From positions 496,001-560,000 of the forward strand of contig CAWCMK010000002.1 in the NCBI GenBank assembly GCA_963796705.1: a DNA stretch of 64,000 bases, read 5' to 3'. This stretch comes from VRUE01 sp963796705 (GTDB lineage Bacteria > Actinomycetota > Thermoleophilia > Solirubrobacterales > 70-9). The position numbers were made by a program, and so were the translations under genes. A model generated the notes under the pieces. It was not told where the DNA came from and made no database searches. It saw only the letters and a program-made list of their open reading frames with translations. Within the stretch, counting starts at the first letter, position 1. Each line of letters starts with the position of its first letter. Below are positions 17,699-26,312 of the stretch, piece by piece.

Positions 17699-18427
17699 GC
17701 CGGCGGTCAGTTGCTCCGCGCCCCGGGTGCGCTTTCAGGAGATGCTTCCTGCTCTTCGCCCAAATTAATCCGATATCACGGCTGGGCCAAGCTGAAAGTC
17801 GGACGGTTGAGCGGCAAACTCCGGGTGTCGATCAATTTCTTCACGGAAGCCCAGGGTGGCCCGCGCCCCTACGGCGAAGGGTCTGCCACAAAGCTCGTCG
17901 GCAAGAGAAGGCTGGCCGAGGGAATCAAGGTCAAACGCGCGACGGGCACACTGCCCATACTGACCCGAAGCAACGAGAGTGTCGAAGTGCTCTCAGACCA
18001 TCCAAGGGCTTTGGAGCCCATGGATGATGCCCGCACGAGACTGAGCAATCGCCCTTGGCGCGCTGGGTGAACCCCGCGTGCGATAACTGCGGTCTCGTTG
18101 CGAGCTTCTGAGCCCATGCACCCAACTGCGGTTTCGGCAACCTGCCCTCCAGCGCTGCTACCGCCTCCGATGGGCCCCCCACCCTTTCTGCCTGGCTTGC
18201 CTGGTTGAAGATCGGCTGGAACGGCGCCGCCGGGGCGCCGTGCTCCTCGCCTCTCGCAATGTCTCCGCCCACCCACCCAAGGATGTGCTGGATTCATGGC
18301 CCGCTGCCCCGTAGTCTGTTCGCGAACTCAGCGGCATCCCAGATCCATGAGAGTGCCGCAGCGCTTCTCGGCAAGTTTGGAGCGGAATCACAAGGTGCCT
18401 GATCGTGATGTTCCCAAGGAGGAAGCG
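17699..18427. other. Gene-poor region
   Basis: An open frame at 17711-18070 (plus) has some protein-like composition but no start signal and no recognisable family; I do not call it. Nothing else was found. Confidence 0.4.
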
Positions 18428-18955
18428 ATGTCTCAAACTGAATACGGAGCCACGACTCTGCGGGCGCGAAGCCATCGGTTCGGTGGCCTCCTAGGCGCGG
18501 TCGGACTCTCCGCGCTACTGATCGGGATCGCGAGCGCCCCGTGGGCATCGGGTGCCCCGCGTGAGCTGTCCGCCAAGACGCTGCACCTTGTAGGGGTCGT
18601 CACAGCAGTCCACAAACACAGAGTCGAAGAAGAATTTGAAATTCATTCAACCGTCGAGTTGATGTCCGGGTCCAAGAAGGTGGGAGAGCTCTCCACCGAC
18701 GACTGCAGTGCCCTTGCCGTCCACTTCCTGATCTGCTCAGGGAAGGACTCGCTGCAGGAGTTTGGCTCGGGCCACGAATTTCACATCGAATGGCCGTGCG
18801 TTGAGGGGGAAGAATCGCGCTGCTCGTCGGTTGGACAGGGCTTTCTATTCGGGAAATCAGGAAACCCTGTCGCAACCCTCAGAGTCAATACGTCATTTTC
18901 CGACTTCATGAAGCTCCACGAGAGATTCCCGGTCGTGATTAAGAGCACCGGCTGA
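18428..18955 (+). CDS. Secreted hypothetical protein
   Basis: 175 residues from an ATG preceded by AAGGAGG (18416-18422). A signal peptide or N-terminal anchor (GLLGAVGLSALLIGIASAPW) is followed by a probable beta-rich domain with four Cys (DDCSALAV, FLICSG, WPCVEG, SRCSSV) that may form disulphides. LHLVGVVTAV and GQGFLFGKSG resemble allene-oxide-cyclase/dirigent-like beta barrels, but this is weak. The frame is open upstream to 18296, without a better start. It lies in the third unit of the array. Confidence 0.65.
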   Translation: MSQTEYGATTLRARSHRFGGLLGAVGLSALLIGIASAPWASGAPRELSAKTLHLVGVVTAVHKHRVEEEFEIHSTVELMSGSKKVGELSTDDCSALAVHFLICSGKDSLQEFGSGHEFHIEWPCVEGEESRCSSVGQGFLFGKSGNPVATLRVNTSFSDFMKLHERFPVVIKSTG

Positions 18956-19047
18956 GCTCGGTGTGGAGCTTTGCCAAGGCAAGTGTGATCTGGGAAGATT
19001 GTCGTAGCTGAGCATCGCTGGCCCGCAACGATTCAGGAGGGGATCCC

Positions 19048-19503
19048 GTGAAGCGCACCTACCTGCCGTTGGTTGCCGTCCTTCTCGCAGCTCTATCGGT
19101 TGCGGCGACTGAAAGTGCGGCACCGTCGGCGCACGCCGCCGGCTTTCGCTCGGTATATCTGCGCAAGACAAAGCTAGGCAAGATCCTCGTCAACACCGCC
19201 GGGACGACGCTGTTCGAGTTCAGCAAGGACCGTCCGAAGAAGGACACCTGCGTGAAGCAGGCCGGCTGCATGGCGAAATGGCTTCCGCAGGCGGAGACCG
19301 ACAAGCCGACCGCCGGGCCGGGCGTCCGCGCCTCCCTTCTGTCGACGATCAGCGTCGTGGGTGAGCGACAGCTCACGTATGCCGGGCACCCGCTCTACAT
19401 CGACATCAACACGACCAAGCCGGGTGAAACCTCTTACGTTGGCAGCAAACAGTTCGGCGGCGTGTGGTATGCGATCAACGCCAAGGGAGGGGCGGTGAAG
19501 TAG
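19048..19503 (+). CDS. Secreted lipoprotein-15-type repeat protein (COG4315-like)
   Basis: 151 residues from a GTG preceded by CAGGAGGGG. A signal peptide (to about AHA, residue 30) is followed by two copies of the secreted repeat family PF03640. The first shows LGKILVNTAGTTLFEFSKD and the Cys-containing CVKQAGCMAKWLP; the second QLTYAGHPLYIDINTTKPGE. Proteins of this family are exported and of unknown function. No operon partner is apparent. Confidence 0.8.
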   Translation: MKRTYLPLVAVLLAALSVAATESAAPSAHAAGFRSVYLRKTKLGKILVNTAGTTLFEFSKDRPKKDTCVKQAGCMAKWLPQAETDKPTAGPGVRASLLSTISVVGERQLTYAGHPLYIDINTTKPGETSYVGSKQFGGVWYAINAKGGAVK

Positions 19504-20175
19504 GGCCGCACGACCATCTGGTTCTTGACCTTCTGCCCGGCGAACGAGGTCTGGGACCGGGCTTGGCTCCAGGGAGAACGTACGGCATCTATGCAGGAGA
19601 CCTAACTGAGGCCGTTCAGTCGCCCACTTCGTGCCAAGACCTACTCCTCCTTCCGTCGGCGGTCGCCATGCTTGCCGTTTATGCTCAGCTCGCCAACGCG
19701 AGTGCCGGAGTGCCGGCAGAGGCTAGGTCAGCGGCACCCTGGCCGCGCCGCCGAAGAGTGCCGAGTTCGCCGCGGTCCAGGCTGTCGAGTCGAAGGGCGA
19801 GATCGCCGGCGCCGCGCTGACCAGTGGCTCCGATCTGATTAGTTCGGTTTCTGGAGTCCTTCGGCTCCAAGGAAGATTCAGATGCCCCGCAGCTACCCAC
19901 TAGAGCGGACCCCCCTCTCGCATAGCGTTGGGCTAATCCGCTTCGCCCAGAGGGAGTTTTCGCGCTCGGCACCGCGGATGCCTCGCGATGCAACCGCTGC
20001 CGTTAGCCCAATGGGAAGCGAGAGAGGGGAGCGGACTAACCCCAAGTTCTCCCGACACCTGGGAGATCGATAGCGGCGCCTCAAAGTCAGACGCCCCGGC
20101 CATGGCCGGGGCGTCCGCGAAGTCACTCACTCTCTGGCCTTGGTTTCCAATCAATCCCAAGAGAGGGAGGACAAG
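19504..20175. other. Gene-poor region with a 26-bp palindrome
   Basis: No convincing gene. A perfect 26-base palindrome centred on GGCCATGGCC spans 20090-20115, about 60 bases before the transposase remnant, and may be a terminator or part of the insertion sequence end. Short imperfect repeats around 19930-20030 (GCTAATCCGCTTCGCCCA and GTTAGCCCAATGGGAAGC) are also present. Confidence 0.4.
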
Positions 20176-20804
20176 ATGACCCATGATGACGTGCTCGTCG
20201 GCTACCGCCGGCGGCAGTTCACGCTGGCCGAGGAGATCGGCGTGCGCCTCGCATGCCGGGCGATAGGCGTGGCCAGATCGACCTACTATGCCTTGAAGCC
20301 CAAGCTCGAGCGCTACGGCCTCGACGGGCTGCGGGTCCGCGAGCGCCGCCGCCCCCGCATGCCCAACCAGATCGGCCCCCATCTCGAGCAGCGGATCCTC
20401 GCCTTTGCGCTGGCCCGTCCACGTTTCGGGTCGCGGCGGATCTCGGCCGAGCTGGCCCGCTCCAAGTGGGGCGGGATCCCCGCCGCGCGTGAGTTCGGGG
20501 CAGCCCGCGAGGCCGCTGGCGCCCGGCAATGGCGGAACATAGCTGGCACCCCAACTCCAACGGCTACGTCGAGCGGGCCCAGCTGACGATTCTCGAGGAG
20601 TGCTGGCGCCCGGCCTTCGCTCGCTCCCTGGCACCGAAGGTCTCTGCCCTTCGGCGCGACCTCGGTGAGAACGTCGACGAGTTCAATTTCGACCGCCCCC
20701 ACAGCGGCCGCCTGACCAAGGGAAGGGTGCCTGAGGAGATCGTCTACGGTGCGCGCAAGATGGGACAGGTCAGAGGAGTGCCTGTCGCTACGAGTTGGGA
20801 ATAG
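20176..20804 (+). pseudogene. IS481-type transposase remnant
   Basis: Two pieces of an integrase-core (DDE) transposase. The first, 20176 to about 20480, encodes the N-terminal HTH region (LACRAIGVARSTYYALK) up to RFGSRRISAELARSKWGGI. The second, in another frame from about 20529 to 20804, encodes the C-terminal part HPNSNGYVERAQLTILEECW and FDRPHSGRLTKGRVPEE. The central core with the first catalytic Asp residues is missing and the frame is shifted, so the gene is dead. AGAGGGAGGAC precedes the ATG. Confidence 0.72.
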
Positions 20805-20810
20805 GACGCA

Positions 20811-20984
20811 CTAGAGGTCGGGGACGAGTTGACGGCAGATCGCCCTGAGCAGTCCCGGGCCGATCTCCTTATGCCGAGGAGCTCGGAAACCTCGTCTTGG
20901 GACCCGCCACTTTGCATGCTTCGATCCGCCGAGGTCTCGGCGGCCGTTAGCGTTGAGGTGGTGCTCAAGATCGCGGCGCTTCAC
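20811..20984 (-). CDS. HicA-like toxin, short
   Basis: 57 residues from a GTG. The pattern is that of HicA/YcfA mRNA interferases: KRRDLEHHLNANGRRDL, the catalytic-His region GGSKHAKW, and the C-terminal RHKEIGPGLLRAICRQL. Compared with typical family members a few residues are missing between the His region and the C-terminal helix, so activity is uncertain. It overlaps the HicB-like frame upstream by 20 bases, the normal coupling for such pairs. Confidence 0.62.
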   Translation of the reverse strand: MKRRDLEHHLNANGRRDLGGSKHAKWRVPRRGFRAPRHKEIGPGLLRAICRQLVPDL

Positions 20985-21252
20985 TCCGCCGGGACGAAAA
21001 CCGCAGGTGCTCGCGGTCAGACGCAGACGTCTCTCCGGCGAGCACCTCATCTGGCGTCAGCACCGTGCCAAGTGCGTCGTGAACATTCTCTCGTGCTTCC
21101 TCTCGCGTGCGGTCTTGGCTGACCGCGCCAGGAACCTCAAAGACGCGCGCGACGATCCAATCATCCTCGTCAGGGCTGTCGAAGGAGATTGTGAAGGCGA
21201 TGGATGCGGCCAGGCCGAAAACGCTAGCGCGTGCGGCGGTGAGCCGCTGGAT
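20965..21252 (-). pseudogene. HicB-like antitoxin, probably N-terminally broken
   Basis: The minus strand from about 21220 to the TGA at 20965 encodes a clear HicB-type partial RNase-H fold: SPDEDDWIVARVFEVPGAVS followed by QDRTREEARENVHDAL. No ATG, GTG or TTG is available between the homologous region and an upstream TAG at 21253-21255, so the usual start seems lost or replaced by a CTG (21213). The toxin gene overlaps its 3' end. Only 10 bases separate the end of this open frame from array repeat C. Confidence 0.55.
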
Positions 21253-21261
21253 CTAAGACGC

Positions 21262-21404
21262 GTGTCCCAAGATATTTCCCCGACTCCACCGAAACAGATC
21301 GAACGGGATCGAACTCCTTGGACTCGGCGGCCGCATATCGACTGCAAACGAGCTCCCAGAGCCAATTCTCAGTCCGGAACCTGCCTCGAGACCTGGTGGC
21401 GGTA
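21262..21404 (+). repeat. Array repeat C: conserved block plus degenerate tRNA-Glu 3' end
   Basis: The block starts GTGTCCCAAGATATTTCCCC and is close to copy B (ATCGAAC, GGGATCGAACTCCTTGGACTC, CTCCCAGAGCCA). The tRNA part matches for only 16 bases, ATTCTCAGTCCGGAAC (21365-21380), and then diverges, ending with GGTGGCGGTA. Confidence 0.72.
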
Positions 21405-21536
21405 TCGTAGATGTGGGGTCAGAGCTTCCCGAAAGTGGCGATCGTCAACGCATGGTGTATGCGGATGCAACGGGGTGGGACTCGGACGATTCTCGAGTTT
21501 CCCGCTCAGAGGGGCGCGGGCCTCTCCGGCTTGCCG

Positions 21537-23174
21537 CTACGGGGCCTTGAACCTTTCACAGTAAGGTCCGACGTTGGACACCTTCGTGTTCAGGGTCACG
21601 TCGAGGTGACACATTTCGACCTCCTGGCCGCTTTCGATCTGGCTCGCAAGGTCGATGTATTGCTGCTCGGTGGTTACCGGCGTGCCGTTAATCGAGGTGA
21701 CGAGGACGAAGTATTCGTTGCCAACCGACTTCGAGACCACTTGAGATAGTTCGGTCTGTTGGTCGACCGGCGTGTCTTTGGTCACTGCGCCCACGAGCAT
21801 GCCACCTGACAGCCCTTCGTTGTTGAACTTGTTTCCTTCCGCATCTTCGCTTTCTGAGGCGATGCAGAAGCCGGTTTCTCGTGCGGACCGTGGGCACCCC
21901 GCCAAGGGAGTCGCCAGAGCATTCAGGCCGAGCCCGAGCCAAGCGGTCGATTCGCCCTTCGCGAGCTCCGGCACCACTTTCCGCACCGTTTCGACCGAGA
22001 TCGCGTCGTTTTGGCTTTCCCCGCCTCCGCGGGCGACGTTGACGCCCACCAATTCCCCCTTGTCGTTGACGAGAGGTCCGCCCGAGTTTCCTGGATTGAC
22101 CGCCGCAGTGGTTTGGTAGAGGTTCTTGAGGAGCAAGCCTGAGTTTTCGTTGTTGCCTTCTTCCTGGTCGAAGGCGTCATAGGAGATCGTGGCTTCGTCT
22201 TGGAGCGTCGAGATTGTTCCCTGGGTCGCCTGAAAGGGGCTCTTCAGGAAGTTCTCTTCGGAGGTTCCATTGCCGGGGTAGCCGAGAGCGTAGACGGTGT
22301 CGCCCTGTTCGACTTCCCCGGGTTCGGCCAAAGGCAGCGTCTTTAACCCCGACTGGTTTACCTTCAACATCGCGAGATCGTTGCGAGCGTCCACGGCGAC
22401 TAGGTTCGCCCGGGCCAAGCTGTTGGATTCGTAACCCGCCTCGAAGGTGCTGGCGTTCAGCACGACGTGCGCGTTGGTCACTACCAGTCCTTCTTCGCCG
22501 TTGTAGACCCAAGCCGAACCTGAGTCGAGGACCTTGTTGGTGCCGCCGGTGATCGGCGAGGCTCCGACGCCGCGTCCCACCACCATCAGGGTCGAGGGCT
22601 TGTCGGCGTTGATGATTTCCGACTCGCTGAGCGGCCCCGAGGATCCCGAGGAAGCGATTATTGCGATGACTGCCGCGATCGCGACGAGCAGCAGAGCTCC
22701 GGCCCCAAGCGCGATGTTCCGACGTTTCTTCGAGCCGCCCGCCGGTGCTGCCGTCGTGGCGGGAGGCACCGAACCCGTCCCCGGGGCCGCCATGAGAGCT
22801 GGCGCGACCTCGGCCGAACTCGCCTCCGTGGCTGGGGCGACCGCGGTCCCCGACTGCACGGGAGCGAGCACGGTCGAAGCTACCCGCACTTCGTCTCTCG
22901 AGCCGAGCGCGGTCGGTTCGGAGATACGCTGGGCATTGACGAACGTGCCGCTCCTGGAGCCAAGATCGCGGATCTCGAGAGCCCCGTCGTGAAGCCTCAG
23001 CGACGCATGTTCTTCGGAGACTTCAGGGTCGTCGATGTGTATGTCGCAAGTGGAGTCGCTTCCGATGACCAAACGCTTCTCGACTTTGAAAGTCGAGCCC
23101 GCCAGTTCGCCGGTGCGAATTTCAACCGCGAAAAGCGGTTGGTCTGACCCACGATCTTCACCCCTAATGGGCAT
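21537..23174 (-). CDS. FHA domain / HtrA-like serine protease
   Basis: 545 residues. An N-terminal FHA phosphothreonine-binding domain (about 12-90) shows LVIGSDSTCDIHI, EVSEEHASL and DLGSRSGTFVNAQRI. After a Pro/Ala linker comes one membrane helix (LGAGALLLVAIAAVIAIIAS), then an extracellular trypsin-like domain with His in VTNAHVV, Asp in DARNDLAML and Ser in NPGNSGGPL. The C-terminal 130 residues look PDZ-like. The topology suggests signalling between cytoplasmic Ser/Thr phosphorylation and an outside protease. The ATG at 23174 is preceded by AAAGGAG; a longer in-frame start (23252) has no such support. It is cargo of the fourth array unit. Confidence 0.83.
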   Translation of the reverse strand: MPIRGEDRGSDQPLFAVEIRTGELAGSTFKVEKRLVIGSDSTCDIHIDDPEVSEEHASLRLHDGALEIRDLGSRSGTFVNAQRISEPTALGSRDEVRVASTVLAPVQSGTAVAPATEASSAEVAPALMAAPGTGSVPPATTAAPAGGSKKRRNIALGAGALLLVAIAAVIAIIASSGSSGPLSESEIINADKPSTLMVVGRGVGASPITGGTNKVLDSGSAWVYNGEEGLVVTNAHVVLNASTFEAGYESNSLARANLVAVDARNDLAMLKVNQSGLKTLPLAEPGEVEQGDTVYALGYPGNGTSEENFLKSPFQATQGTISTLQDEATISYDAFDQEEGNNENSGLLLKNLYQTTAAVNPGNSGGPLVNDKGELVGVNVARGGGESQNDAISVETVRKVVPELAKGESTAWLGLGLNALATPLAGCPRSARETGFCIASESEDAEGNKFNNEGLSGGMLVGAVTKDTPVDQQTELSQVVSKSVGNEYFVLVTSINGTPVTTEQQYIDLASQIESGQEVEMCHLDVTLNTKVSNVGPYCERFKAP

Positions 23175-23561
23175 TCCGACTCCTTTTGCGTAATGGACTT
23201 GGAAGGCTTGCGAGCTGAGCGTCGAACGAGCACGGATCAGCCCAGCCGGCAAAGCTTCCTGCTAGCGAGAAACCAATCAGGCACCGCGGACGAGCGGCGA
23301 AATTGCCAAGCGGCAAGATTCGCATGGATGGCTCCACATTCTGATTGGGGCTCCGATGCCTTCACCCGGCGCACCACCCCCCCTCGCCGAATTGCGGCAG
23401 ATTAGCACCGGGCTCAAGAACCGGGCATGATGGGGGCGTCCCGTGGTGGCTGGCCTCTTGCGACTGTCTTGTGGAGAGCCTGCGCCCGTTCTTGCGCTCT
23501 GCCCATGGGAATCATTTCCTTGCACTCATGAACGACACTCAGGACCGCGTGGAGGTTCGCC
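23175..23561. other. Intergenic region
   Basis: Nothing convincing was seen apart from the GGAGG ribosome binding site directly before the following pseudogene. Confidence 0.35.
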
Positions 23562-24159
23562 ATGCTGGGGTTAGTCGGCCATGTTTGCGCGATGGCGATC
23601 GTGGCCTTGGCCTTGATCCCGTCGGGCGTATTGGCCGCTCAGAGCGCTGACGCCGCGAAGAAGGTGGCCATTTCGAGACAAGCAATGCCGAGCACGCTGC
23701 TACCGTCGCGATCACAATGGCGTCCCTTGGAGCTCACCCGCGATCGGCGCGGGCACTACCTGTTGGGCGACCTCGGCTCACGCCAGGCCGAGGGCGCTTC
23801 GGGCCCTGATCGAGGCCAGCGGCGAGCGCTGGAGGCTGCGGCGCAAGCTATTCGGTTTCGGCCAGGCAATCACCGCCGTCAACGCCTCAGACGGGAGCTT
23901 GTCGGCAAGCTATGTCCCGCAGGGGTTCCTGCACCTGCGCGGCATCTATGGTGGCGAGCTACGTCTATCAACAAGGGCCCTGGATTGGCGCACCAACCAC
24001 CGGTTGGGCCGGACCTTCACCGTCTCTGAAGCGGAGGAGACTCTCGCCAGCCTCGAGGCTCTCGACGAGCCGACCCGGTACGGGTCGAGACCGCTGACCC
24101 CGGCCGGCTGCCACCACTGCTCTTGCTTTCTGCTGTCACATTGCAAAACAGGCCGTTGA
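23562..24159 (+). pseudogene. Frameshifted secreted protein
   Basis: The start is good: GGAGG lies 7 bases before the ATG and a signal peptide follows (AMAIVALALIPSGVLAAQSA). After about 50 codons the composition becomes non-protein-like, while another frame from about 23790 reads ALIEASGERWRLRRKLFGF, then SYVPQGFLHLRGIYGGELRL, and ends at 24159. I read this as one gene with a frameshift near 23700-23790. The family is not recognised. Confidence 0.4.
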
Positions 24160-24277
24160 CACCGCCCGGGTCGGCGCGGCCGTGGGCGTGGGGACAGCGA
24201 CCGGCGGGGCCGCGTCTCTCCTCGGGGGCTGAGAGCTACTCGAGCACGGCCCCCCTGCGCCGTCTGGATCGAATTCC

Positions 24278-24430
24278 GTGTCTCGAGAAATGTCCCTGAC
24301 TCCACCGAACTCGATTGAACAAGACTGACTTCCTTGGAAGTAATCAGAATGGATCAGTCGGGCCCTGAGAGGCCGGGCCCCTCGGGCCGATTCTCAGTCC
24401 GGAAACCGGGGTTCGAATCCCCGTAGCGGT
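24278..24430 (+). repeat. Array repeat D: conserved block plus tRNA-Glu 3' half
   Basis: The block starts GTGTCTCGAGAAATGTCCCT and keeps GACTCCACCGAACTCGATTG and CTTCCTTGGA, but its second half has diverged into a GC-rich stretch containing GGGCCC repeats. At 24390-24430 it carries 41 bases identical to the 3' half of tRNA-Glu. Confidence 0.76.
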
Positions 24431-24606
24431 CCTGCGTCTGCTCTGGGTGCCTTGAGTACATGAGCAGCGATCTCATTTGCGGTGGCGGTTGCGGCTGGGC
24501 TTGGCGCTGCAGTCGTCGCCCTGGGGCTGCGACGCAATCTCACCGGGCAGACCCTGGTCGACGAGGATCCCTTAGCCAATCTCGAAGCCCGGTGATTCAG
24601 CGCCGG
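24431..24606. other. Short spacer after repeat D
   Basis: It separates array repeat D from the vapC stop. No gene or structure was recognised. Confidence 0.3.
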
Positions 24607-24999
24607 TCACAGCGCCGCGACGGCGAGACCCGGGACTCGTTCGAACTCGGCCACGTTGGCGGTCGCGACCTCCATGCCATGGCTGATGGCGGTTGCCGCG
24701 ATCCACATGTCGTGCGCGCTGATCACTTCGCCGTCTTGCTCCAGTCGGGCCCAGATTTCGGCGTGCGCCCTTGCCACCGGAGTGGTGATCGGCAGCGGTT
24801 CGATCGAGGCGATCAGGTACTCGACGAAGGCCTGTCGCCGGGTGCGAATTCGATCATCGCGGGCGCGGTGAACGCCGTGCAGCAACTCGCTGGCCGTAAC
24901 CACGCTGATCGCGCGATCCTCCTCGCCGACGACGCCCTCGAGCGACCTGCCTCGTCGCTCGGCGTTGACCAAGACAGAGGTGTCGATCAGGACGGCCAA
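24607..24999 (-). CDS. vapC: VapC-family PIN-domain toxin
   Basis: 130 residues of the PIN ribonuclease fold. Acidic residues expected for metal binding are visible: Asp in LIDTSVLVN, Glu in TASELLHG, and Asp in SAHDMWIAATA, with a later acidic residue near ANVAEFERV. VapC toxins cleave tRNA or rRNA and are held by their antitoxin. The start overlaps the antitoxin gene by 13 bases. The pair is the only cargo of the fifth array unit. Confidence 0.88.
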   Translation of the reverse strand: MAVLIDTSVLVNAERRGRSLEGVVGEEDRAISVVTASELLHGVHRARDDRIRTRRQAFVEYLIASIEPLPITTPVARAHAEIWARLEQDGEVISAHDMWIAATAISHGMEVATANVAEFERVPGLAVAAL

Positions 25000-25247
25000 G
25001 CCGCACTCGGCGGGCCGACGGCCTCACGAGCGGCTTCGACGTCGCCCTCGAAGTCCTCGTCGACCGGCGGCGCGCTGTCCATGAGCTCGCGCCAGCGGGA
25101 CGCGGAGATGACTTGGCGGCCCTGAATGGGGCGCATCTGCACGATCGGGACACCGTTGCGAACGACCTCCACCTCCTCGCCGGCGCTCACCATGCTGACG
25201 ATCTTCGAGAACTTCCTGGCTACCTCCGTGGCGGTCAGGCGAGTCAT
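24987..25247 (-). CDS. vapB: VapB/Phd-type antitoxin
   Basis: 86 residues of the Phd/YefM antitoxin family: TATEVARKFSKIVSMVSAGE and EVVRNGVPIVQMRPI form the DNA-binding N-terminal domain, and the acidic C-terminus (PPVDEDFEGDVEAARE) should wrap the toxin. It is first in the operon and overlaps vapC by 13 bases. The ATG is preceded by TACCCT with a 6-base spacer, suggesting leaderless translation, and a 16-bp palindrome adjoins that hexamer. Confidence 0.86.
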   Translation of the reverse strand: MTRLTATEVARKFSKIVSMVSAGEEVEVVRNGVPIVQMRPIQGRQVISASRWRELMDSAPPVDEDFEGDVEAAREAVGPPSAAWPS

Positions 25248-25258
25248 GGACAGAGGGT

Positions 25259-25274
25259 ATCAGATAAATCTGAT
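25259..25274 (-). promoter_or_regulatory. Operator palindrome of vapBC
   Basis: ATCAGATaaATCTGAT is a perfect 16-base palindrome touching the putative -10 hexamer TACCCT (complement of 25254-25259). Its position between -10 and -35 fits autorepression by the VapBC complex, which is the rule for this family. Confidence 0.6.
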
Positions 25275-25334
25275 CTATCTTGATGTCCGCCCGCCCAAAG
25301 ACGGTTGTCAGGTGCGCAGCCGCAATCGAATTTC

Positions 25335-25368
25335 GTGTCCCGAAATATGTCCCCAACTCCACCGAACC
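25335..25368 (+). repeat. Array repeat E: block without tRNA part
   Basis: The first 34 bases (GTGTCCCGAAATATGTCCCC, AACTCCACCGAACC) match copies A and B almost exactly, and GATCGACCGCAAC follows at about 25408. The tRNA-Glu 3' half is absent. This may be the worn distal end of the array. Confidence 0.65.
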
Positions 25369-25940
25369 CAGGCGATCACAGCCGAACCCCTCAGACGCAG
25401 CAGTGCTCGATCGACCGCAACAAACGGCGGATACGTCCATAAGCCCGACCCCATTGAGGCATTTGCCCGCGATGGCTACTCGAACTGCACCGCCAGTGGT
25501 CCTGCTTCGACGAACAGAGAATCGGGGGGACATTCCCCCCGCCTGTGAACGACGCAGCGAGCCAGTGCCAGCATGGAGGCCATCTTTGGTCGCCGACCAG
25601 CGCATCGCTGGATTGGTTTACGAGCCCAACTCAGCAGGTACGAGTCTCACCATGACGATGAGCGGAGTAATTTTCCTCGTCGCTGTGGGGAGTGACACTG
25701 CTCTACGTGATCGGTTCTCGCGTCGCAGTCATCATCGCCCATGCAGTTTGGAGTGATCCCGATGAGCGTCGGACCGGCCATCATTGTGCTCGTGGCATGT
25801 CAGCGGGCGAATTGCCGCGCCGCAGTGGACTCGGTAAGGAGGACGGTGGTCAAAGGCGACGGCCGTCAGATTCACCGTTCTGTCGGGCGCCGATTCAGGT
25901 GCCTCGCTCTGAGAAACAAGTGCAGAGAGGGCGACGTCCG
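25369..25940. other. Intergenic region
   Basis: Several short open frames occur, none with a start signal or recognisable family. Nothing supported was found. Confidence 0.35.
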
Positions 25941-26093
25941 GTGATTATTCTAGGCATCGGTTTATTGCTCGCGGCGCTTTTGCAGGTCGCGATTCTCTGG
26001 CCAATCGGCATCATCTTGCTATTCATCGGCCTTTTCTTCTGGGTGTTGGGTGCGACCGGCAGGGCGATTGGCGGCGGGAGGCACTACTACTGA
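25941..26093 (+). CDS. DUF6131 small membrane protein
   Basis: 50 residues from a GTG. Almost the whole chain is two hydrophobic segments, IILGIGLLLAALLQVAILWP and IGIILLFIGLFFWVLGATG, ending in GRAIGGGRHYY. The ending and length match the DUF6131 family of small actinobacterial membrane proteins, of unknown function. Open sequence continues upstream but is not protein-like. Confidence 0.7.
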   Translation: MIILGIGLLLAALLQVAILWPIGIILLFIGLFFWVLGATGRAIGGGRHYY

Positions 26094-26312
26094 ACCACTC
26101 GTTGTGCTTGTGAGGGAGGCCGGTGAACTTATAGCTCTCCCAAAAGGCGCTGGGCCCCTCGCCGCTCGAGGCCTCCTCGGCTTGTGAGCACCTGGATTAC
26201 AAGATGACAATCACCTATAGGGTCGGAGGATCGAAGGCTCGCACCTGGTAACCTGGCGATCAGCGTCCCCGTGTTCCGGGGCCATCCCGCGTCCTTGCTC
26301 TGGACACGACGA

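Larger units (their letters stand above)
8488..25368 (+). mobile_element. tRNA-Glu-anchored array of integrated segments
   Basis: The region begins with an intact tRNA-Glu and contains direct repeats of its 3' half at 10147, 12800, 21365 (degenerate) and 24390. Each is preceded by a conserved ~100-bp block, and a fifth block at 25335 has no tRNA part. The repeats divide the region into units of about 1.6, 2.7, 8.6, 3.0 and 0.9 kb. Cargo includes three toxin-antitoxin pairs and several secreted proteins. This is what successive site-specific integrations at a tRNA gene would leave. No integrase is present in the window, so mobilisation in trans or loss of the integrase must be assumed. Confidence 0.6.
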
